Part shown: positions 22,140-33,629 of the stretch, piece after piece
Position numbering within the stretch: position 1 is the stretch's first letter
Layout: every line of letters begins with the position of its first letter
Source of the DNA: Eustoma russellianum
Lineage: Eukaryota; Streptophyta; Magnoliopsida; Gentianales; Gentianaceae
Assembly: GCA_036186865.1 (NCBI GenBank)
Contig: AP025051.1
Location: 26,834,878 to 26,898,877, forward strand
DNA: 64,000 bases
Direction: 5' to 3'
Notes under the pieces: model-generated
Told to the model about the DNA's origin: nothing
Seen by the model: the letters and a program-made list of their open reading frames with translations, nothing else
Databases searched by the model: none
Position numbers and translations under genes: made by a program

Positions 22140-22863
22140 AGGCTTTGAGAGAGAAGAAATAAAGAAGTGTAGAAGAAAAGTGTAGAAACGTTTTTGCTCT
22201 CTTGGACTTGTAAGACTTTTCTTGTTTTTGATTTGCTCTTCTTCTCTTTTTAACTCCATATGACCGCCCCCTATTGCCTTGTTCTTCCCGTTGAAAATTA
22301 TCTTTTAAGTCCTTGGAAGAATATCTTGCATCATTATGACATTCACTTGCTTACTTGCAACACCTCATTGGATGATCATTAAGGCCTTGTTTACTTGACA
22401 CTCATTGATTGGATGAAAGTTGTCATCATTTAATGACTAGATAAATCTGAAAATAACACTTAAAAACATGTGACAATTAGTCATAAAAATATTGCCATAA
22501 GTCACATAATAAATTCCATATATTTTGCAAGACAATTCATCACCATTAGGCTCATAAATTTCGGCCACCTTGAATGCTTCACATGCTGAAATTTCTGTAT
22601 GTGCGATATTCACACAATATTCAAAACATTGCCATGTTGGTATAGATTAATTCCTTAAAAATTGAAGAATCCAATATGTTAAATTCCAAGACCACATACA
22701 TTTAACACGTGCTGAAATTTTCAGCATGTGTGATATTTTAAATATCATCACAATATTTCTATAACATCTTCAACTTATTGACATTTTATCTTCTAATCAA
22801 TCCATTTAATTCAAAGAAGTAAATATGACACAAATAATAATCAATTTTCGGCCAGTTCAAATT

Positions 22864-22890
22864 ACACATGCTGAAATTTTCAGCATGTGT
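22864..22890. repeat. 27 bp near-perfect palindrome
   Basis: ACACATGCTGAAA and TTTCAGCATGTGT are 13 bp arms around a single T. A sister copy with one mismatch lies at 22705-22731, and half-copies are nearby (about 22577 and 23040). Confidence 0.85.
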
Positions 22891-23775
22891 CACAAATGTG
22901 ACATAGTTTGAAATATTACCTTGTGTAGCTCCCTCATTTATGTTACCAACCTTGTATACTTCATTCTTGGCCAATCAAGATGCCAACAAAACTCCACATA
23001 TGCTCCAACAAGCTGATCTAGGCGTGTGCTATAGCTTGTACATGTGCTGAATTTTATTTTTGTAAACTTTGTAAAATAGGGCACAATAATTATACACATA
23101 TGGTATATTCCAATAATCCCTTAATTGATTTTTATAGAATACTTTAGAATGTATAGAATATGTAAAAAGTGTCTAGATACATGTTATATGTCATGCCAAA
23201 AATGTTCCATGGGTCGTGTTCGTAGAAAACCAAATTTTCGACTTTTGTCGATTACACGATTTTTCTCCGATTGAATTCAAACTTTTTGCACATGTTATAT
23301 ATATTATGTTACACATAATATACATAGAATAACTTGAATATTCAGCTCTAATGGATGAAGTAAGTGGCGCCCCATGTGCATAAAAAGTTGAATTTGAAAT
23401 CTTCACAATTTGACCTTAATTTGGGGTGATTTGTGTGTGCCAAAATGGAATGATTTCATGGATGAATATAACATGTAGACCACAAAATTTCTGTTCATTT
23501 TTGAAGTGTAGGGCCTGGCCATCTATATATGGCAAGTACGTGACACATTGGCGAAGTTTCGGTATTCACCCGATACGCAATTTTTGGCTTAGAACCTTGT
23601 AACATGTCGTAATAATTTTTTCATCACCATGAATTATATCATATGATATAAGACCTAAATATACTCATAAATATGAGGTAAATATAGTGGTGTGACGTTA
23701 ACATACGTTCGTAAAATATATAACGTGTCGGTAGTACGTTGGAATATATATGTATAGTGCCTTTTAAAAAATCTA

Positions 23776-23776
23776 A

Positions 23777-23820
<44 letters not shown>
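23776..23820. repeat. (TA)n microsatellite
   Basis: Alternating TA of about 45 bp with one C interruption. Confidence 0.95.
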
Positions 23821-23823
<3 letters not shown>

Positions 23824-24186
23824 AAAAGGCGTGTATAAAGGAGAGGAGAAAACTTTCCATTCTTCAATTTGTTGCCTTTATGCCTTCTCCAAATATATCA
23901 CCATTTAATGAACTACTTAGTTCATTTAACTAAGTACTTCACTTAGTGAACTAGTTTAGTTCATTAATGGTGGCACCTGAAAATAGTATAAACACAACAA
24001 ATGTTCGCTATTTGATGTAAGTTTTAAAGCTTCATGGCTCGTTAGTACGGCAACAATATATATGAACTATATAAGGCAGGTTTCATGTAAAAACGTGTCA
24101 AGCCATAAAAATGTATCATTCATTTCTTTAATACACGTTATTTAAATCATGCATTTTGTAATCACTCAAACCCCTTTTTCTCAACA

Positions 24187-24191
24187 TGCAT
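24187..24191. repeat. Target-site duplication of the 19988 insertion, right
   Basis: TGCAT, matching TGTAT at 19983-19987 except one transition. Confidence 0.75.
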
Positions 24192-25314
24192 ATCGTTTCT
24201 CAGTGCACAAATAGGACATTCCTGACATACATAAAAATGTTGTCATGGAGTCGAGGAATGCAGTATTCTTCGAAGATGTCTTTCCAAAAAAAGATGAAAC
24301 AAAGAAGACACATGCACTGGTAAGCGAATGCATGAGGCAACCCCTCAAGAAAATGAAGAACTTCGCCAAAGCAAGCGAGCGAGAATACCAACTTCGTTTG
24401 GATCGGATTTTCTAACCTTCATGGTAGAAAGTGAGCCGAGGACTTTTTCTGACGCAATGTCAACTCCAGAAGCTCCCTTCTGGAAAGAGGCAATAAACAG
24501 TGAGATAGACTCTTTTGTTCTGAATCACACTTGGGAACTGGTTGACCTTCCACAGCGATGTAAACCACTCAGGTGAAAGTAGATTTTCAAGAAGAAGATG
24601 AAAGAGGCTGGATCTATCGAAAAGTATAAGGCCAGGTTGGTAGCTAAAATCTATCGACAGAAGGAAGACTTTGACTTTTTTGACATCTGCTCACCATTAA
24701 CTAGAATCACTTCTATAAGGGTGCTAATTGCTATTGCTGCGGTCTACAACTTGGAAATCCATCAGATGGATGTAAAGACTGCTTTTCTGAAAGGTGAGTT
24801 GGAAAAAGAAATTTATATGAAACAACCTGAAGAATTTATAATTCCACGACAAGAATCAAAAGTCTATAGACTTGTTAAGTCCTTGTACGGATTTAAGCAA
24901 CCGCCAAAACAGTGGCACTTGAAATTTGATCTAGCGATGCTAGATAATGGTTTCAAGATCAACGAGTGTGCCAAGTATGTCTACATCAAGAACACACCAA
25001 ATGCCTATGTAATATTATGTCTCTATGTAGATGACATGTTAATCATGGGCAGTATTCGTGTTATCATCATAAATACAAAAAAGATGTTGAGGAGAAACTT
25101 TGTCATGAAGGATTTGAGAGTTGCCAACATTATTCTAGGAATTAAAATTTCTATGGTAGCTGAAGGACTCGTGTTCTCACAAACTCACTATATTGAATAT
25201 GTTCTAAAACGTTTCAATATGTTTGATGTGAAACCAGGAAAGATTCCATTCGTCTTAAATATACACTTAAGGAAGAACCGAGACGAGCCAGTAGCTCAAT
25301 TGGAGTACTCGTAA
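24192..25314 (+). pseudogene. Copia2 integrase tail and reverse transcriptase
   Basis: The frame resumes exactly after the insertion (RFSVHK, then FFEDVFP). It passes a stop and continues in 24328-24576 with EAPFWKEAINSEIDSF and HTWELVDLP. After TGA and TAG near 24574-24582, 24598-25314 carries KYKARLVAKIYRQ, HQMDVKTAFLKGELEKEIY, SLYGFKQPPKQWH and the catalytic YVDDM (25024-25035). The RT core is complete apart from the stops. Confidence 0.88.
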
Positions 25315-25935
25315 GTAATTGGAAGCCTGATGTACATAACAAACTATACAAGGCAAGACTTAGCATGTTTAGTAAACAAACTAAGCAGGTTCACCTGTAA
25401 TCCAAGCGATGATCATTGTAAAACTGTATATAAAGTGATGAGATACTTAAAGTATACAATGAATCTTGGATTACATTACTCAAGATATCCATAAGTATTG
25501 GAAGGCTATTGTGATGCCAACTGAATATCTTAGAGTAAAGATTCTAAGTCAATCAGTAGATATTTGTTCACAGTTAGTGGATGTGCTGTCTCGTGGAAAT
25601 CCAAAAAGCAAACGTTCATAACTCGTTCCACTATGGAAGCCGAGTTTATAGCACTAGATAAAGTCGGGGAAGAGGCTGAGTGGTTTTAGAATTTCCTGGA
25701 AGATGTGTCACACTGAGCCAAGCCAATTGCTCCTATCAGCATACACTATGATAGCTCAGCTATAGGACGAGCTCAAAACATCATCTATAATGGTAAGTTT
25801 CGACAAATGCGTCAACACAACACGATTAAGTAGGTCATCTCTATTGGCGTGATTTCCATTGATTATATAAAATCAAAGGAGAATCTTGTGAATCCGCTTA
25901 CAAAAGGCTTACCTTGAGATTAAATGTCGAATTTA
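25315..25935 (+). pseudogene. Copia2 RNase H
   Basis: Degenerate but readable: VIGSLMYITNYTRQDLA, MRYLKYTMNLGLHY, VSGCAVSWKSKKQTFITRST, MEAEFIAL, HYDSSAIGRAQN and YIKSKENLVNPLTKGL. At least six stops interrupt it (for example near 25314, 25490 and 25520). The catalytic region is too damaged to act. Confidence 0.8.
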
Positions 25936-26512
25936 ACAAACAGAATGGAACTAAAGCATATAATGCAAGCACCTTTGTAATGGAAACCCAACCTTGTTCA
26001 CTAGAGGTCCAAGAATCTTGGTTCAATGGGACAACTAAGTTATGAGGTTTTAGTGAGCACTTACTCATTCTGTTAAATAAAAGTGATGTCTACAGAAAGA
26101 GTTATGGTAGGCTAAGGCTTTTAATGTTTCTTATATCTTGATTCACCAGGTGGAGTATGGCAGAATACTCTCTATAGGAAACACCTATGTAAGTGTGAAG
26201 TGGGGCCGCTTCTATGAGAGTTCTGTGAGGCAAGAATTCTCTGAAAAACTTTCTGAAATCAGACGGTTCATTGCCAAAACGAACTCAACCATGAGAACCA
26301 AAAAGGTGTCAAAGGAAATGTTGTGTAAGTACAGTTATCTAGGTTGACAATAAAGCCCGACTAGTTCAAGACATCAAGTTATTAATTAGCCGAGTGGATC
26401 CGACAGTATATCACTAGGGAAAGTTCAAAGCCAGAAGCTACTTTTTCTCATGAAACATTTTCTTTTCTGACTTCTTGATAGAATCTGCATATGCATTTTC
26501 TTTAATTCCTAT
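25936..26512 (+). other. Copia2 3' untranslated region
   Basis: It contains a stretch typical of the post-pol region of this copia group (GGAAACCCAACCTTGTTCAC, then GGTTCAATGGGACAACTAAG). No further coding is supported. Confidence 0.55.
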
Positions 26513-26525
26513 TCATGTGGGGGAG
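26513..26525 (+). other. Copia2 polypurine tract
   Basis: CATGTGGGGGAG precedes the right LTR. Confidence 0.8.
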
Positions 26526-27938
26526 TATTGGAGAAAATTGAAAGAAATTGAACTTGGACCAAGTTACAAACTGTGGTGAGCAACGTACTTTGAGTTTAAT
26601 CGTGATTATTTTTCATTAATGATAAGTAAAAACTAATGAGTCCTTAATTATCTATGTAACGAGTAATTTTAGGCTTTTGAATCACTCCATTACGTTACAG
26701 AGTGAATCAGAAATCAATGCTTAAAGTAGAAGTAAAATAGGTGGTAATCAACTCAGCTCAGTAGAACAGCTCGGGGTGTGGGCTGCATGATGGGCTCGTG
26801 CTCTGGCTCGAGTGTGGGCTGCAAGCCTAATGGGCTCGTGCGTAGGCCGCAGGCCAGCATGCAGGCTACAGGCCGGATCTTATAGGCAGTAGGTCGGATC
26901 TTATCAGGTGGGAAGTAAGTTTGTTCCAGTTTAAACGTCTCTAGGTTATTAGGATCGGCTAAGGTTTAAGTTTGAAAAACTGTTGAGTTTTAACAGTGCT
27001 GAACTGACCTGAAGTTGTTATGATCTGAAGGCTCAGATTGAACAACTGTTTGATCTAACGGCTGTGGGGCCGATTTGATATGGTTATCTGATCCAAGGGT
27101 TCAAGCCGAGTAGGTATATGATCCTATCATTGTGGTTCAACTGACTGTAAAAACCTTACCTTAGTTTTCTCCTATAAATAGAGGCCGAGCTGACCTCTAT
27201 GGTCACTCAGAAGAAAAAAAATCCGAAATCATTCTCCTTTCTTTCTCTTTGCAATCTCCCTCCACAATTCATCTCCCTCTCTGCAAAACATTCATTCATT
27301 GCACAAAACCATCTCAGCATTTTCAAGTCATCAGAGAAGTCAGAACACTTTACACGTTAGTTGAGTTCATACGCTGCAGTACCGCTTGTGTGAACTGATC
27401 TCGTTGTATCCTAGGAGATAGTTGTTTCCTCTGGTTGGACACAGTATACCGGAGCAATACGTCTTAAGGACAGAGTCCTGGACTTGCCTTGGATTTTCTG
27501 CTCAGCTGAACTGTAGAGTTGCTATTAGCCTAGCACTATCGTGCTGAGCTGTTGCCTAGCTGAGCTCTGCTGTGTGCTGAGCTCGACTGATCGATTTATA
27601 GAGGCAAGTTATTATGCAGTCTTGCCGAGCTGAGCTTTGCTCTGTGCTGAGCTTGGCTGTTTGTCTGAGAGCATATGTTGCTCTGCAGCGCTGCCGTGCT
27701 GAGCTCTGCTGTGTGCTGAGCTCGGCTGGACGGCTGATAGCATAGTACGGCTGTTCTGCAGTGCTGTTGCACTGAGGTTGGTGGATCGGCCATCTGTTCA
27801 GGACGCAAACTCAATTGCATTAATTGGACTGATCTTACTGATCGGCCCATCCTGCACTGAGCTCGGCAGATCGGCTGTTCCTTTATTACACCAGCACAAA
27901 GTGTAAAGAATCTTTTTTAACTTGAATTATTCCCAATA
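26526..27938 (+). repeat. Copia2 right LTR
   Basis: It starts TATTGGAG, where TGTTGG would be usual, so its first dinucleotide has probably mutated. TATA box CTATAAATA is at 27172-27180. GAGCTCTGCTGTGTGCTGAG repeats lie at 27555-27725. It ends near TTCCCAATA. The left partner lacks the first 205 bp, so no TSD can be checked. Confidence 0.82.
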
Positions 27939-28646
27939 GCTTTTAGCAGCAATGAGTTGGTAATATTTTGTGATATTTAGTACTGGCTGTAGTGTCATGG
28001 TCCGGGCTAAGTTCGGAGACTTTATCGAAAGTATAAGTCAAATTGCTATAGAGCATATATAATTTCGTTCTGCAGACTTGTTCTACATAAAGAATAGCAT
28101 CCCGACATTCAAATTGACACGTAAATGTGCAATTGTTTTTAAATTTAACAAACATTTGCAGCTGGATCATGAACCCTAGAAATTAATCTCCAGAATTCCC
28201 ACATAACACAAAGAAAAGGTTCACTAGAATCACAAAAACTATGAAAATACGAATAACAAATATTGTTCCGAAGGTTGTGTGTTTGTTGGTACTATATTCC
28301 AATTATAAAAATATGTTGTTAGCATTTTATAATAAATATATTAAACTATATTGTGTTTAAGTCCAAAATTATCCTCATAAGCAATTCATAAATGCGTTAT
28401 CAATAAGTAACAAGATAAAATTCAAATTGGCGGCAGATTTAGCATAAAATATTAAATGAATGTATTAAAAATTATGTAGATTTTTTGAGCTGGACTGTCA
28501 AAAGGAATCAGAGGGCGAAGCATAATCCCATGACGTGCGTAATTCAAAGACAAACCTAGAAATACGATGAACCAAAAAGAAAAGGGGACCTGAGCAACGG
28601 TGGAGGAGATTCCGATAAGAAAAGTGACTGATGCCCAAAGAAATGC
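27939..28646. other. Unassigned spacer
   Basis: No element end is recognised. A 75-codon minus-strand frame (28170 to 27943) is open but matches no family known to me. Confidence 0.35.
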
Positions 28647-28829
28647 TCAGGGAGCCAAGACGTGGGGCCGGTTATATTGGATAGCTAAGAAGGCATTGAG
28701 ACGGTAGCAAGAAACCTGGACAAGGTCTCTGAAGAGAGTAAGAGATTCAAGTCCGGTGGGGTGGGTATGCAGAGCTCCTCTAACCTCTTTGTAAATTCTT
28801 TGCAGAAGGGACTCGTCTGCTGCCATCAT
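28647..28829 (-). pseudogene. Unidentified ORF, 3' part, split by a solo LTR
   Basis: On the minus strand, the 183 bp next to the solo LTR read MMAADESLLQRIYKEVRG, then LHTHPTGLESLTLFRDL and LNAFLAIQYNRPHVLAP, stop. Taking out the solo LTR and one ATCAT copy joins this in frame to 31386-31334, where an ATG is followed by SYE, a TAG and then VTLFLENIAG. The joined frame is 77 codons with one internal TAG. Codon composition looks gene-like and it is not any transposon protein I recognise. It may be an exon of a host gene or a gene fragment. Confidence 0.4.
28825..28829. repeat. Target-site duplication of solo LTR, left
   Basis: ATCAT, identical to 31334-31338. Confidence 0.9.
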
Positions 28830-31333
28830 TGTTGTAGCCGGGTGCATGAGTGCATTATGGAAAAAAATTACATAAGACACATTAAGTCCCCACCTCTTAC
28901 TACCTGTAACTCTCATAACTTTCTTTAAAATTACTCCACATAACTCCCTCATAATTCCCATAACTCCCCCACCACACTCCCTATAACCCCCATTAGTTAA
29001 ATAGGCTACTTTCCCCTTTCCCTTCCCCATTTTCCCATAACCGGCCAAACAAAGACAAAAAGGAGGAGAGTGAAATAGAGAGAAGAGAGGAAAAAGGAAG
29101 GAGAAAAAAAAAACAGAAGAAAGAAGGAGAAAAAGATAAGTATCATATTCGTATATGTTTTTGTGAACCATGTATGTAAAATTTTGTATAATTTCAAAGA
29201 TCATGCATATGTATAATTGATTGCATAATGGATGTACATATGTGTATGGCCAATTTTGTATGTATTGGTATAAATATATAATTTTTGTGTGGTATATGTA
29301 TGTGGGTCGAAATTATGTATAAGTATCATATATGTATAGGATATAAATAATATATATGTGTGTGTGTATATATATATATAAACGTGTGTGCGTGTGAAAT
29401 TATAAGTGGTGTGATTTGTATATGAAGGGTCGAATGGAATATTTGGATGAGGGAAATTGACAAGGTTGATTTTGAGCATAAGTGATGATATAATTTGATA
29501 AGCATATGATTTATAATTGATGAAATATGTATGATTTTATGTGAGACGAAATTGGGAATTGATATTGATTTTGGACAAATTTGATATTGGTATAAAATGG
29601 ATTTTTACATGATTTGGTGATGAAATAAGGCTGGAAATACCACAAGATGAATTTTAGAAGAAAGAGGGCGGCGGCAGTGGTGCACTGGCCAAGTGACAGC
29701 ACGTGGCGACGCGTGCAGATTGTGTTTTGGTGATGTATGTTGGGCATGAATTGTACTTGCTTTCTTTATTGTTAGATGTGAGAAAATATGAGTGGTTTGA
29801 ATTTTTTAGGGAGGTCGAGGGATATGATATGTGGAGGAGTGAAATTAAGGTTTTTGGGGTAGGAGCAAGGGCTGGCCGAGGGAGTGGACCGGGGGTGGCG
29901 GTTCTGGCAATGGGCAGTGAGGGGAGTCGAGGGTGTTTGAGGACAAAGTGAGGTGAGTTTGGTAGTGGATGAGGAAAAAATTGGACCAAGGGAGATACGT
30001 GCATATATATACGTATATACGCACATGTATGGACGTGGACATGTGTATGTATATAGATACACGGAAGTAGTAGTATTAAGATATCAAAATTGATGATTTG
30101 ATAATTGATGATATATTTGTATCGGAAATGGGAAATTGCTATTTGGTATATTTGTGATTTGTGATATTTGAGTGTTTGAGACTGATATTTGAAATTGATC
30201 AAATTGGAATTGCGCTTGGAAAATATGTGACATTGGAATCGTTTTGAAAAGACCGAATATTTTGAAAATCATTTTCGAAAATCATACATATTGTGAAATT
30301 CACCCAAGAGAAATGTATAAGTAAGCTGATTTGATCCCAATTATATGGAGCGCTGCAGACGTAACGACCTAGTTTGGACAGTGTGTGCGTAGCTTATTTG
30401 ATGCCTGAACGTAACTACCTGTATGTCACAGGGTGCGAGAGCATATTTGCGCTATAGACATAATGATATAGTCTGGGACACAGTGTCTGTAACACCGCCA
30501 TTAGACGTAACGACCTAGTGTAGACAGTGTGTCTATGGCATATTTGATCATCAGGAGATCAATTCGTAAGTCTTGCGGTATAAGTCACTTGTAAAGAAAG
30601 TGGTATAGCCATCGCATCAAAATCGTATTTGGAGTCAAAAATTGGATATGGCATCGTATTATAGCGTATGGCATCGGAAATTACAATTTTGGAAATTGGA
30701 AATCAAAAAATTTATTTTGACATGCAACGCATCGCTTTGAAAATTGCATCATTGGATTTCGATCGTAACTAACATTTGGCTGACTACGAGTGGTTATTTG
30801 ATTTGTGGATATCATTAACTTGATCGTTGTGTTATCGTACATGTATAATAGTAATCATACTTGCGAACAGAAAACTTGATATTTTCTATGTTAATTATTT
30901 ATTACACATGTTACCCCGTGTATGATCCCATAGTAAGTAAAGAAAAGTTACTTGCTGAGCGATAATCAGAGTTCCGACCTAGAGTTCGTAGAAGACGTGT
31001 CAGAGTGGGGATACTGAGGACTCGAGGGTTGCCGAGGAGATTTGCTTATATATTTATTTCGAGACTTGTACTTTGTGGATTTTAGATTGATATTTCGAGA
31101 TGTTAAAGATATTATGTTATGGATTGATTTTATATTAGATTTGACATTTCAAAGACATTTTATATTATTGATTGTAGATTATTTTGAGGATTTTATTTTA
31201 CGATTTCTGCTGACATTAGTTTATGTCACTTTGGCTAACGTGTAATTGATTTGTATCGACGCCTTGTATTTCTTTTAGCAGAATACGACAGGTGAACCGT
31301 TTGGATTAGTAGGACTCGGGATGGGTCGCTACA
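28830..31333 (+). mobile_element. Solo LTR of a chromovirus-type gypsy element
   Basis: The 2,504 bp sequence starts TGTTGTAGCC and ends GTCGCTACA, like the Tekay-type LTR at 55814-58067 (TGTTATAGCC...GGCGCTACA). A perfect TSD ATCAT flanks it. No internal region is present, so it arose by recombination between two LTRs. It has GA-rich sequence at 29060-29130, TG/TA-rich sequence at 29215-29400, and three copies of a roughly 90 bp unit (GACGTAACGACCTAGTGTAG) at 30355-30545. Confidence 0.88.
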
Positions 31334-31338
31334 ATCAT
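31334..31338. repeat. Target-site duplication of solo LTR, right
   Basis: ATCAT. Confidence 0.9.
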
Positions 31339-31386
31339 AATCCCCGCTATATTCTCCAGAAACAATGTCACCTATTCATAACTCAT
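31334..31386 (-). pseudogene. Unidentified ORF, 5' part
   Basis: ATG at 31386 (minus), then SYE, TAG, and VTLFLENIAG up to the solo LTR border. It continues in frame at 28829. See the entry at 28647. Confidence 0.35.
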
Positions 31387-32954
31387 CTTTTCAAGTTTTC
31401 TCCACCCACTAAGACCGCCGCAGCTAAACACTGATCCGCCGGCGGTGGTGGTGTAGATTGACTTGGAGTGGAGGGACACTAACTTTGAAGCGTGAGATGC
31501 AATTGGATTTCATGTTTCTCTGGAATCTTAGTAGGGCCCTTGACTTGGGATTTGGACCTTGCAAGCTGCAAAGTGCAAGATGGAATCTTACTAAGGCCTT
31601 AGGCTTGGGCTTTAGAACTTCCAAATTGGAAGGCTTAATATGGAGAGGTTGCCAATGAGCTTCGGCTCAATTGTAAAGGTTATACCCAATGCAAACGGTC
31701 AAAGTAAAAGTTGAGGAATGGATTTTGCCTCAATTATGAAGGTATAAAGGTTCAGACCTAAGACAAAAAGTCTTAGTAAAAGTTGGAGCCGTATAACAGA
31801 AGATCTTGAGTTTGATTAAGAAAAGGAATGACTTAAAAATAATGAAATGATGGAGAGTGCTGCAGGGTACGAGACATTGACCGGAAACTTGTCTACATAT
31901 ATGGTGTGACTAAAAAACATAATGACTTAAAAAAATGACGGAGGAAGCAAGGTAGGGAACATTGACCGAATTTTTTCATTGGTTTTTTTTTTTCAATTAA
32001 TATTTTGACACTTTCTTATACGAATATTTTGACACTTTTAGAAAAGAAATTTATCACTGAAAATGGAGAATACCATATAACCTTCTTAAATGAATCCTAT
32101 CAGGATCAATATAAACCCATACTTTACTAAAAATTATCCTAGATATCGATGTAATTAAAGAGATTATTCATCTATGATGTTGATTGGACCCTTAGAGAGG
32201 TAATGATATTATCGATTTTTGATTTGAAAAAATTATAGCCTAGCCAGCCATTAAGACAAAGTTTAAGATGCTGTAGTTGAGGCCTCAAGCACAAGAATAC
32301 ATGGTTCAAACATTTGCAAATGCAATAAATATGATCATAGGTGTCTTAACTTTGGTCACTTAACCAACTTTTTCATTTAGTGAAAGACAAATAAGTGTGG
32401 TAGGAAAAAAAGCCAGAAAAGGAAAGAAAGTCTTTTCAAACCCATCACTTGCAGGCGGAAAAAACTAAGATGCAAGACTTTATGTAACGGTAAAATGTAT
32501 GACGATCTTTGACTAATGAAATGCTGATGATGACAGACGACCAAGACATAAAGAAGTAGAAGAAAGCGTCAGTTTAGTGAAACATTTATTACGTAGAGGG
32601 TCTGTCCAAATTTTCGCCCCAGTTGATTTAAGGATTAACTGTATGTCTAGCGGTTAAAATATAACAGCTTGTATGTATTTATTTAGCCTATATCAACATC
32701 GCTCGCCCTCTAATCAAAGACAATTGTACAGTTCTGCCATGTCACTATGGGAAATTGGAGATTAAATAGGGAAACAATGATAAACCAGGAACGAACATGG
32801 ATAAAAATATAAATGGCCTATTACATTTAACACTTGTACTAATCTAGGGATCTCATAAATTCAGAAGAATGGGTAGTGTAAACCAAACTGATGTAGGGGT
32901 CTTCATAAGTTTAGGAGAATGAGTAGTGAGGCCGTTCTAAAGTAGGGGTCTTCA
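31387..32954. other. Spacer without recognised features
   Basis: A pair of short direct repeats lies at 31524-31620 (TGGAATCTTA.TA.GGCC.T..GCTTGGG). Otherwise AT-rich, with no supported gene or element. Confidence 0.4.
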
Positions 32955-33062
32955 TAACCTCTGTGTTGCTAACACATAGGTATGGTTGCGTACATCCGAT
33001 CCTCCTATACACTGCCATAGGGGGGAGCCTCTAAGACAAACGGGTAATGTTGTTGTTGTTTT
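32955..33062 (+). mobile_element. SINE fragment (Au-like)
   Basis: GGTATGGTTGCGTACATCCG is followed by GGGGGGAGCCTCT and a tail GGGTAATGTTGTTGTTGTT. This is the 3' half of the widespread plant Au-type SINE (GGTAAGGTTGCGTACATC ... GGGAGCC ... GTTGTTGTTG). The tRNA-like head with the A and B boxes is not recognisable, so the copy is 5'-truncated or decayed. Confidence 0.7.
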
Positions 33063-33249
33063 TTAATTTAAGTTAGCATTTTGTAAACCCCTATCTATTT
33101 GTGGAGGGAAAATATAGGTTATGTAGAAAGAAGATACTCTTAGTTCCATTAAAATTCAAGATGGGATTAAAGTGGAAAATTTACACATGTATTTAACAAC
33201 TCTAGATTTTTAATTTTGATACTCAGCCGTCTATTGAAAACACAAAAAT
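33063..33249. other. AT-rich spacer
   Basis: Nothing recognised. Confidence 0.4.
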
Positions 33250-33629
33250 AATGATAGAGAGAAACCATGGGCGGAATTAGAAGCTTTACATGAATCTACT
33301 TCTGAACCTTGGTTAGTTAGAGATGATTTTAATACGTTTATGTCATTCGTTAGTTGGAGGTGATTTTAATACGTTTATGTCATTGGATGACCACAAAGGC
33401 TCTTCCTCTCCCACTCTGTCATCTGTGGAGGACTTGGTTGGCTATGTAACTCATTGTGTTGGCTTTGTGGCTGGGGTTTGTGACTGGTTTGGAGAAGACC
33501 TGACTAATATTTATGTGATGCAACACTTTATTACCGCTTTAAATATGTTTCTGTAGAACGACTCAATAAGGCAATCCTTAACCATTCTCTCCTTCTCCCG
33601 AAGTGTAAATCAAAATCAGTGGCATGACC
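33250..33629 (+). pseudogene. LINE fragment, end of endonuclease domain
   Basis: The frame WAELEALHESTSEPWLV is followed by the (G)GDFN motif of APE-type endonuclease. A 37 bp tandem duplication (33313 and 33350, TTAGTT.GAG.TGATTTTAAT) repeats the motif and shifts the frame. The open part continues GGDFNTFMSLDDHKG to a stop at 33554 and then LNKAILNHSLLLPK up to the Copia3 border. The same LINE resumes at 37617. Confidence 0.7.
33625..33629. repeat. Target-site duplication of Copia3, left
   Basis: TGACC. The right copy at 37617-37621 is GGACC (4 of 5). Confidence 0.7.

Larger units (their letters stand above)
19988..24186. mobile_element. LTR-like insertion inside Copia2, probably a solo Sirevirus-type LTR
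   Basis: It starts TGTAGGATCTGC...CACTAGAAGGGGGAATAG and ends TCTCAACA. The start resembles the Sirevirus-like LTRs at 38895 and 47351 (TGTTAGG...CTCTAGAGGGGG...GAATAG). No retroelement coding is seen. Without the hAT element it is about 3.0 kb. It contains a (TA)n tract at 23776-23820, and CTGAAATTTTCAG palindromes at 22705-22731 and 22864-22890. A second possibility is a non-coding element of another kind. Confidence 0.65.
16601..27938 (+). mobile_element. Copia2: 5'-truncated copia element with nested insertions
   Basis: The element consists of a truncated left LTR (16601-17726), gag, protease, part of integrase, an insertion at 19988-24186, the rest of pol, a polypurine tract (26513-26525) and a right LTR (26526-27938). 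The RT/RNase H sequence and the segment after RNase H (AIGRAQN, SIDYIKSKENLVNPLTKGL, then a GGAAACCCAACC-type stretch) fit the Tork/Angela side of copia. Many stops are present and the LTRs have diverged clearly, so it is older than Copia1. No iMet-type primer site is visible after the left LTR. Confidence 0.88.

Noticed and set aside
27943..28170. 75-codon minus-strand ORF with several cysteines
   Set aside because: No recognised motif, no promoter, and length is within chance for this sequence.
28830..29204. Start of a 185-codon minus-strand ORF
   Set aside because: The N-terminal two thirds lie in the solo LTR (low-complexity, Phe/Ser-rich) and only join the flanking frame by chance. Only the part outside the LTR was kept.
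29654..30202. 182-codon minus-strand ORF in the solo LTR
   Set aside because: Low-complexity Tyr/Ile/Pro-rich reading of AT- and CA-rich LTR sequence. No family resemblance.
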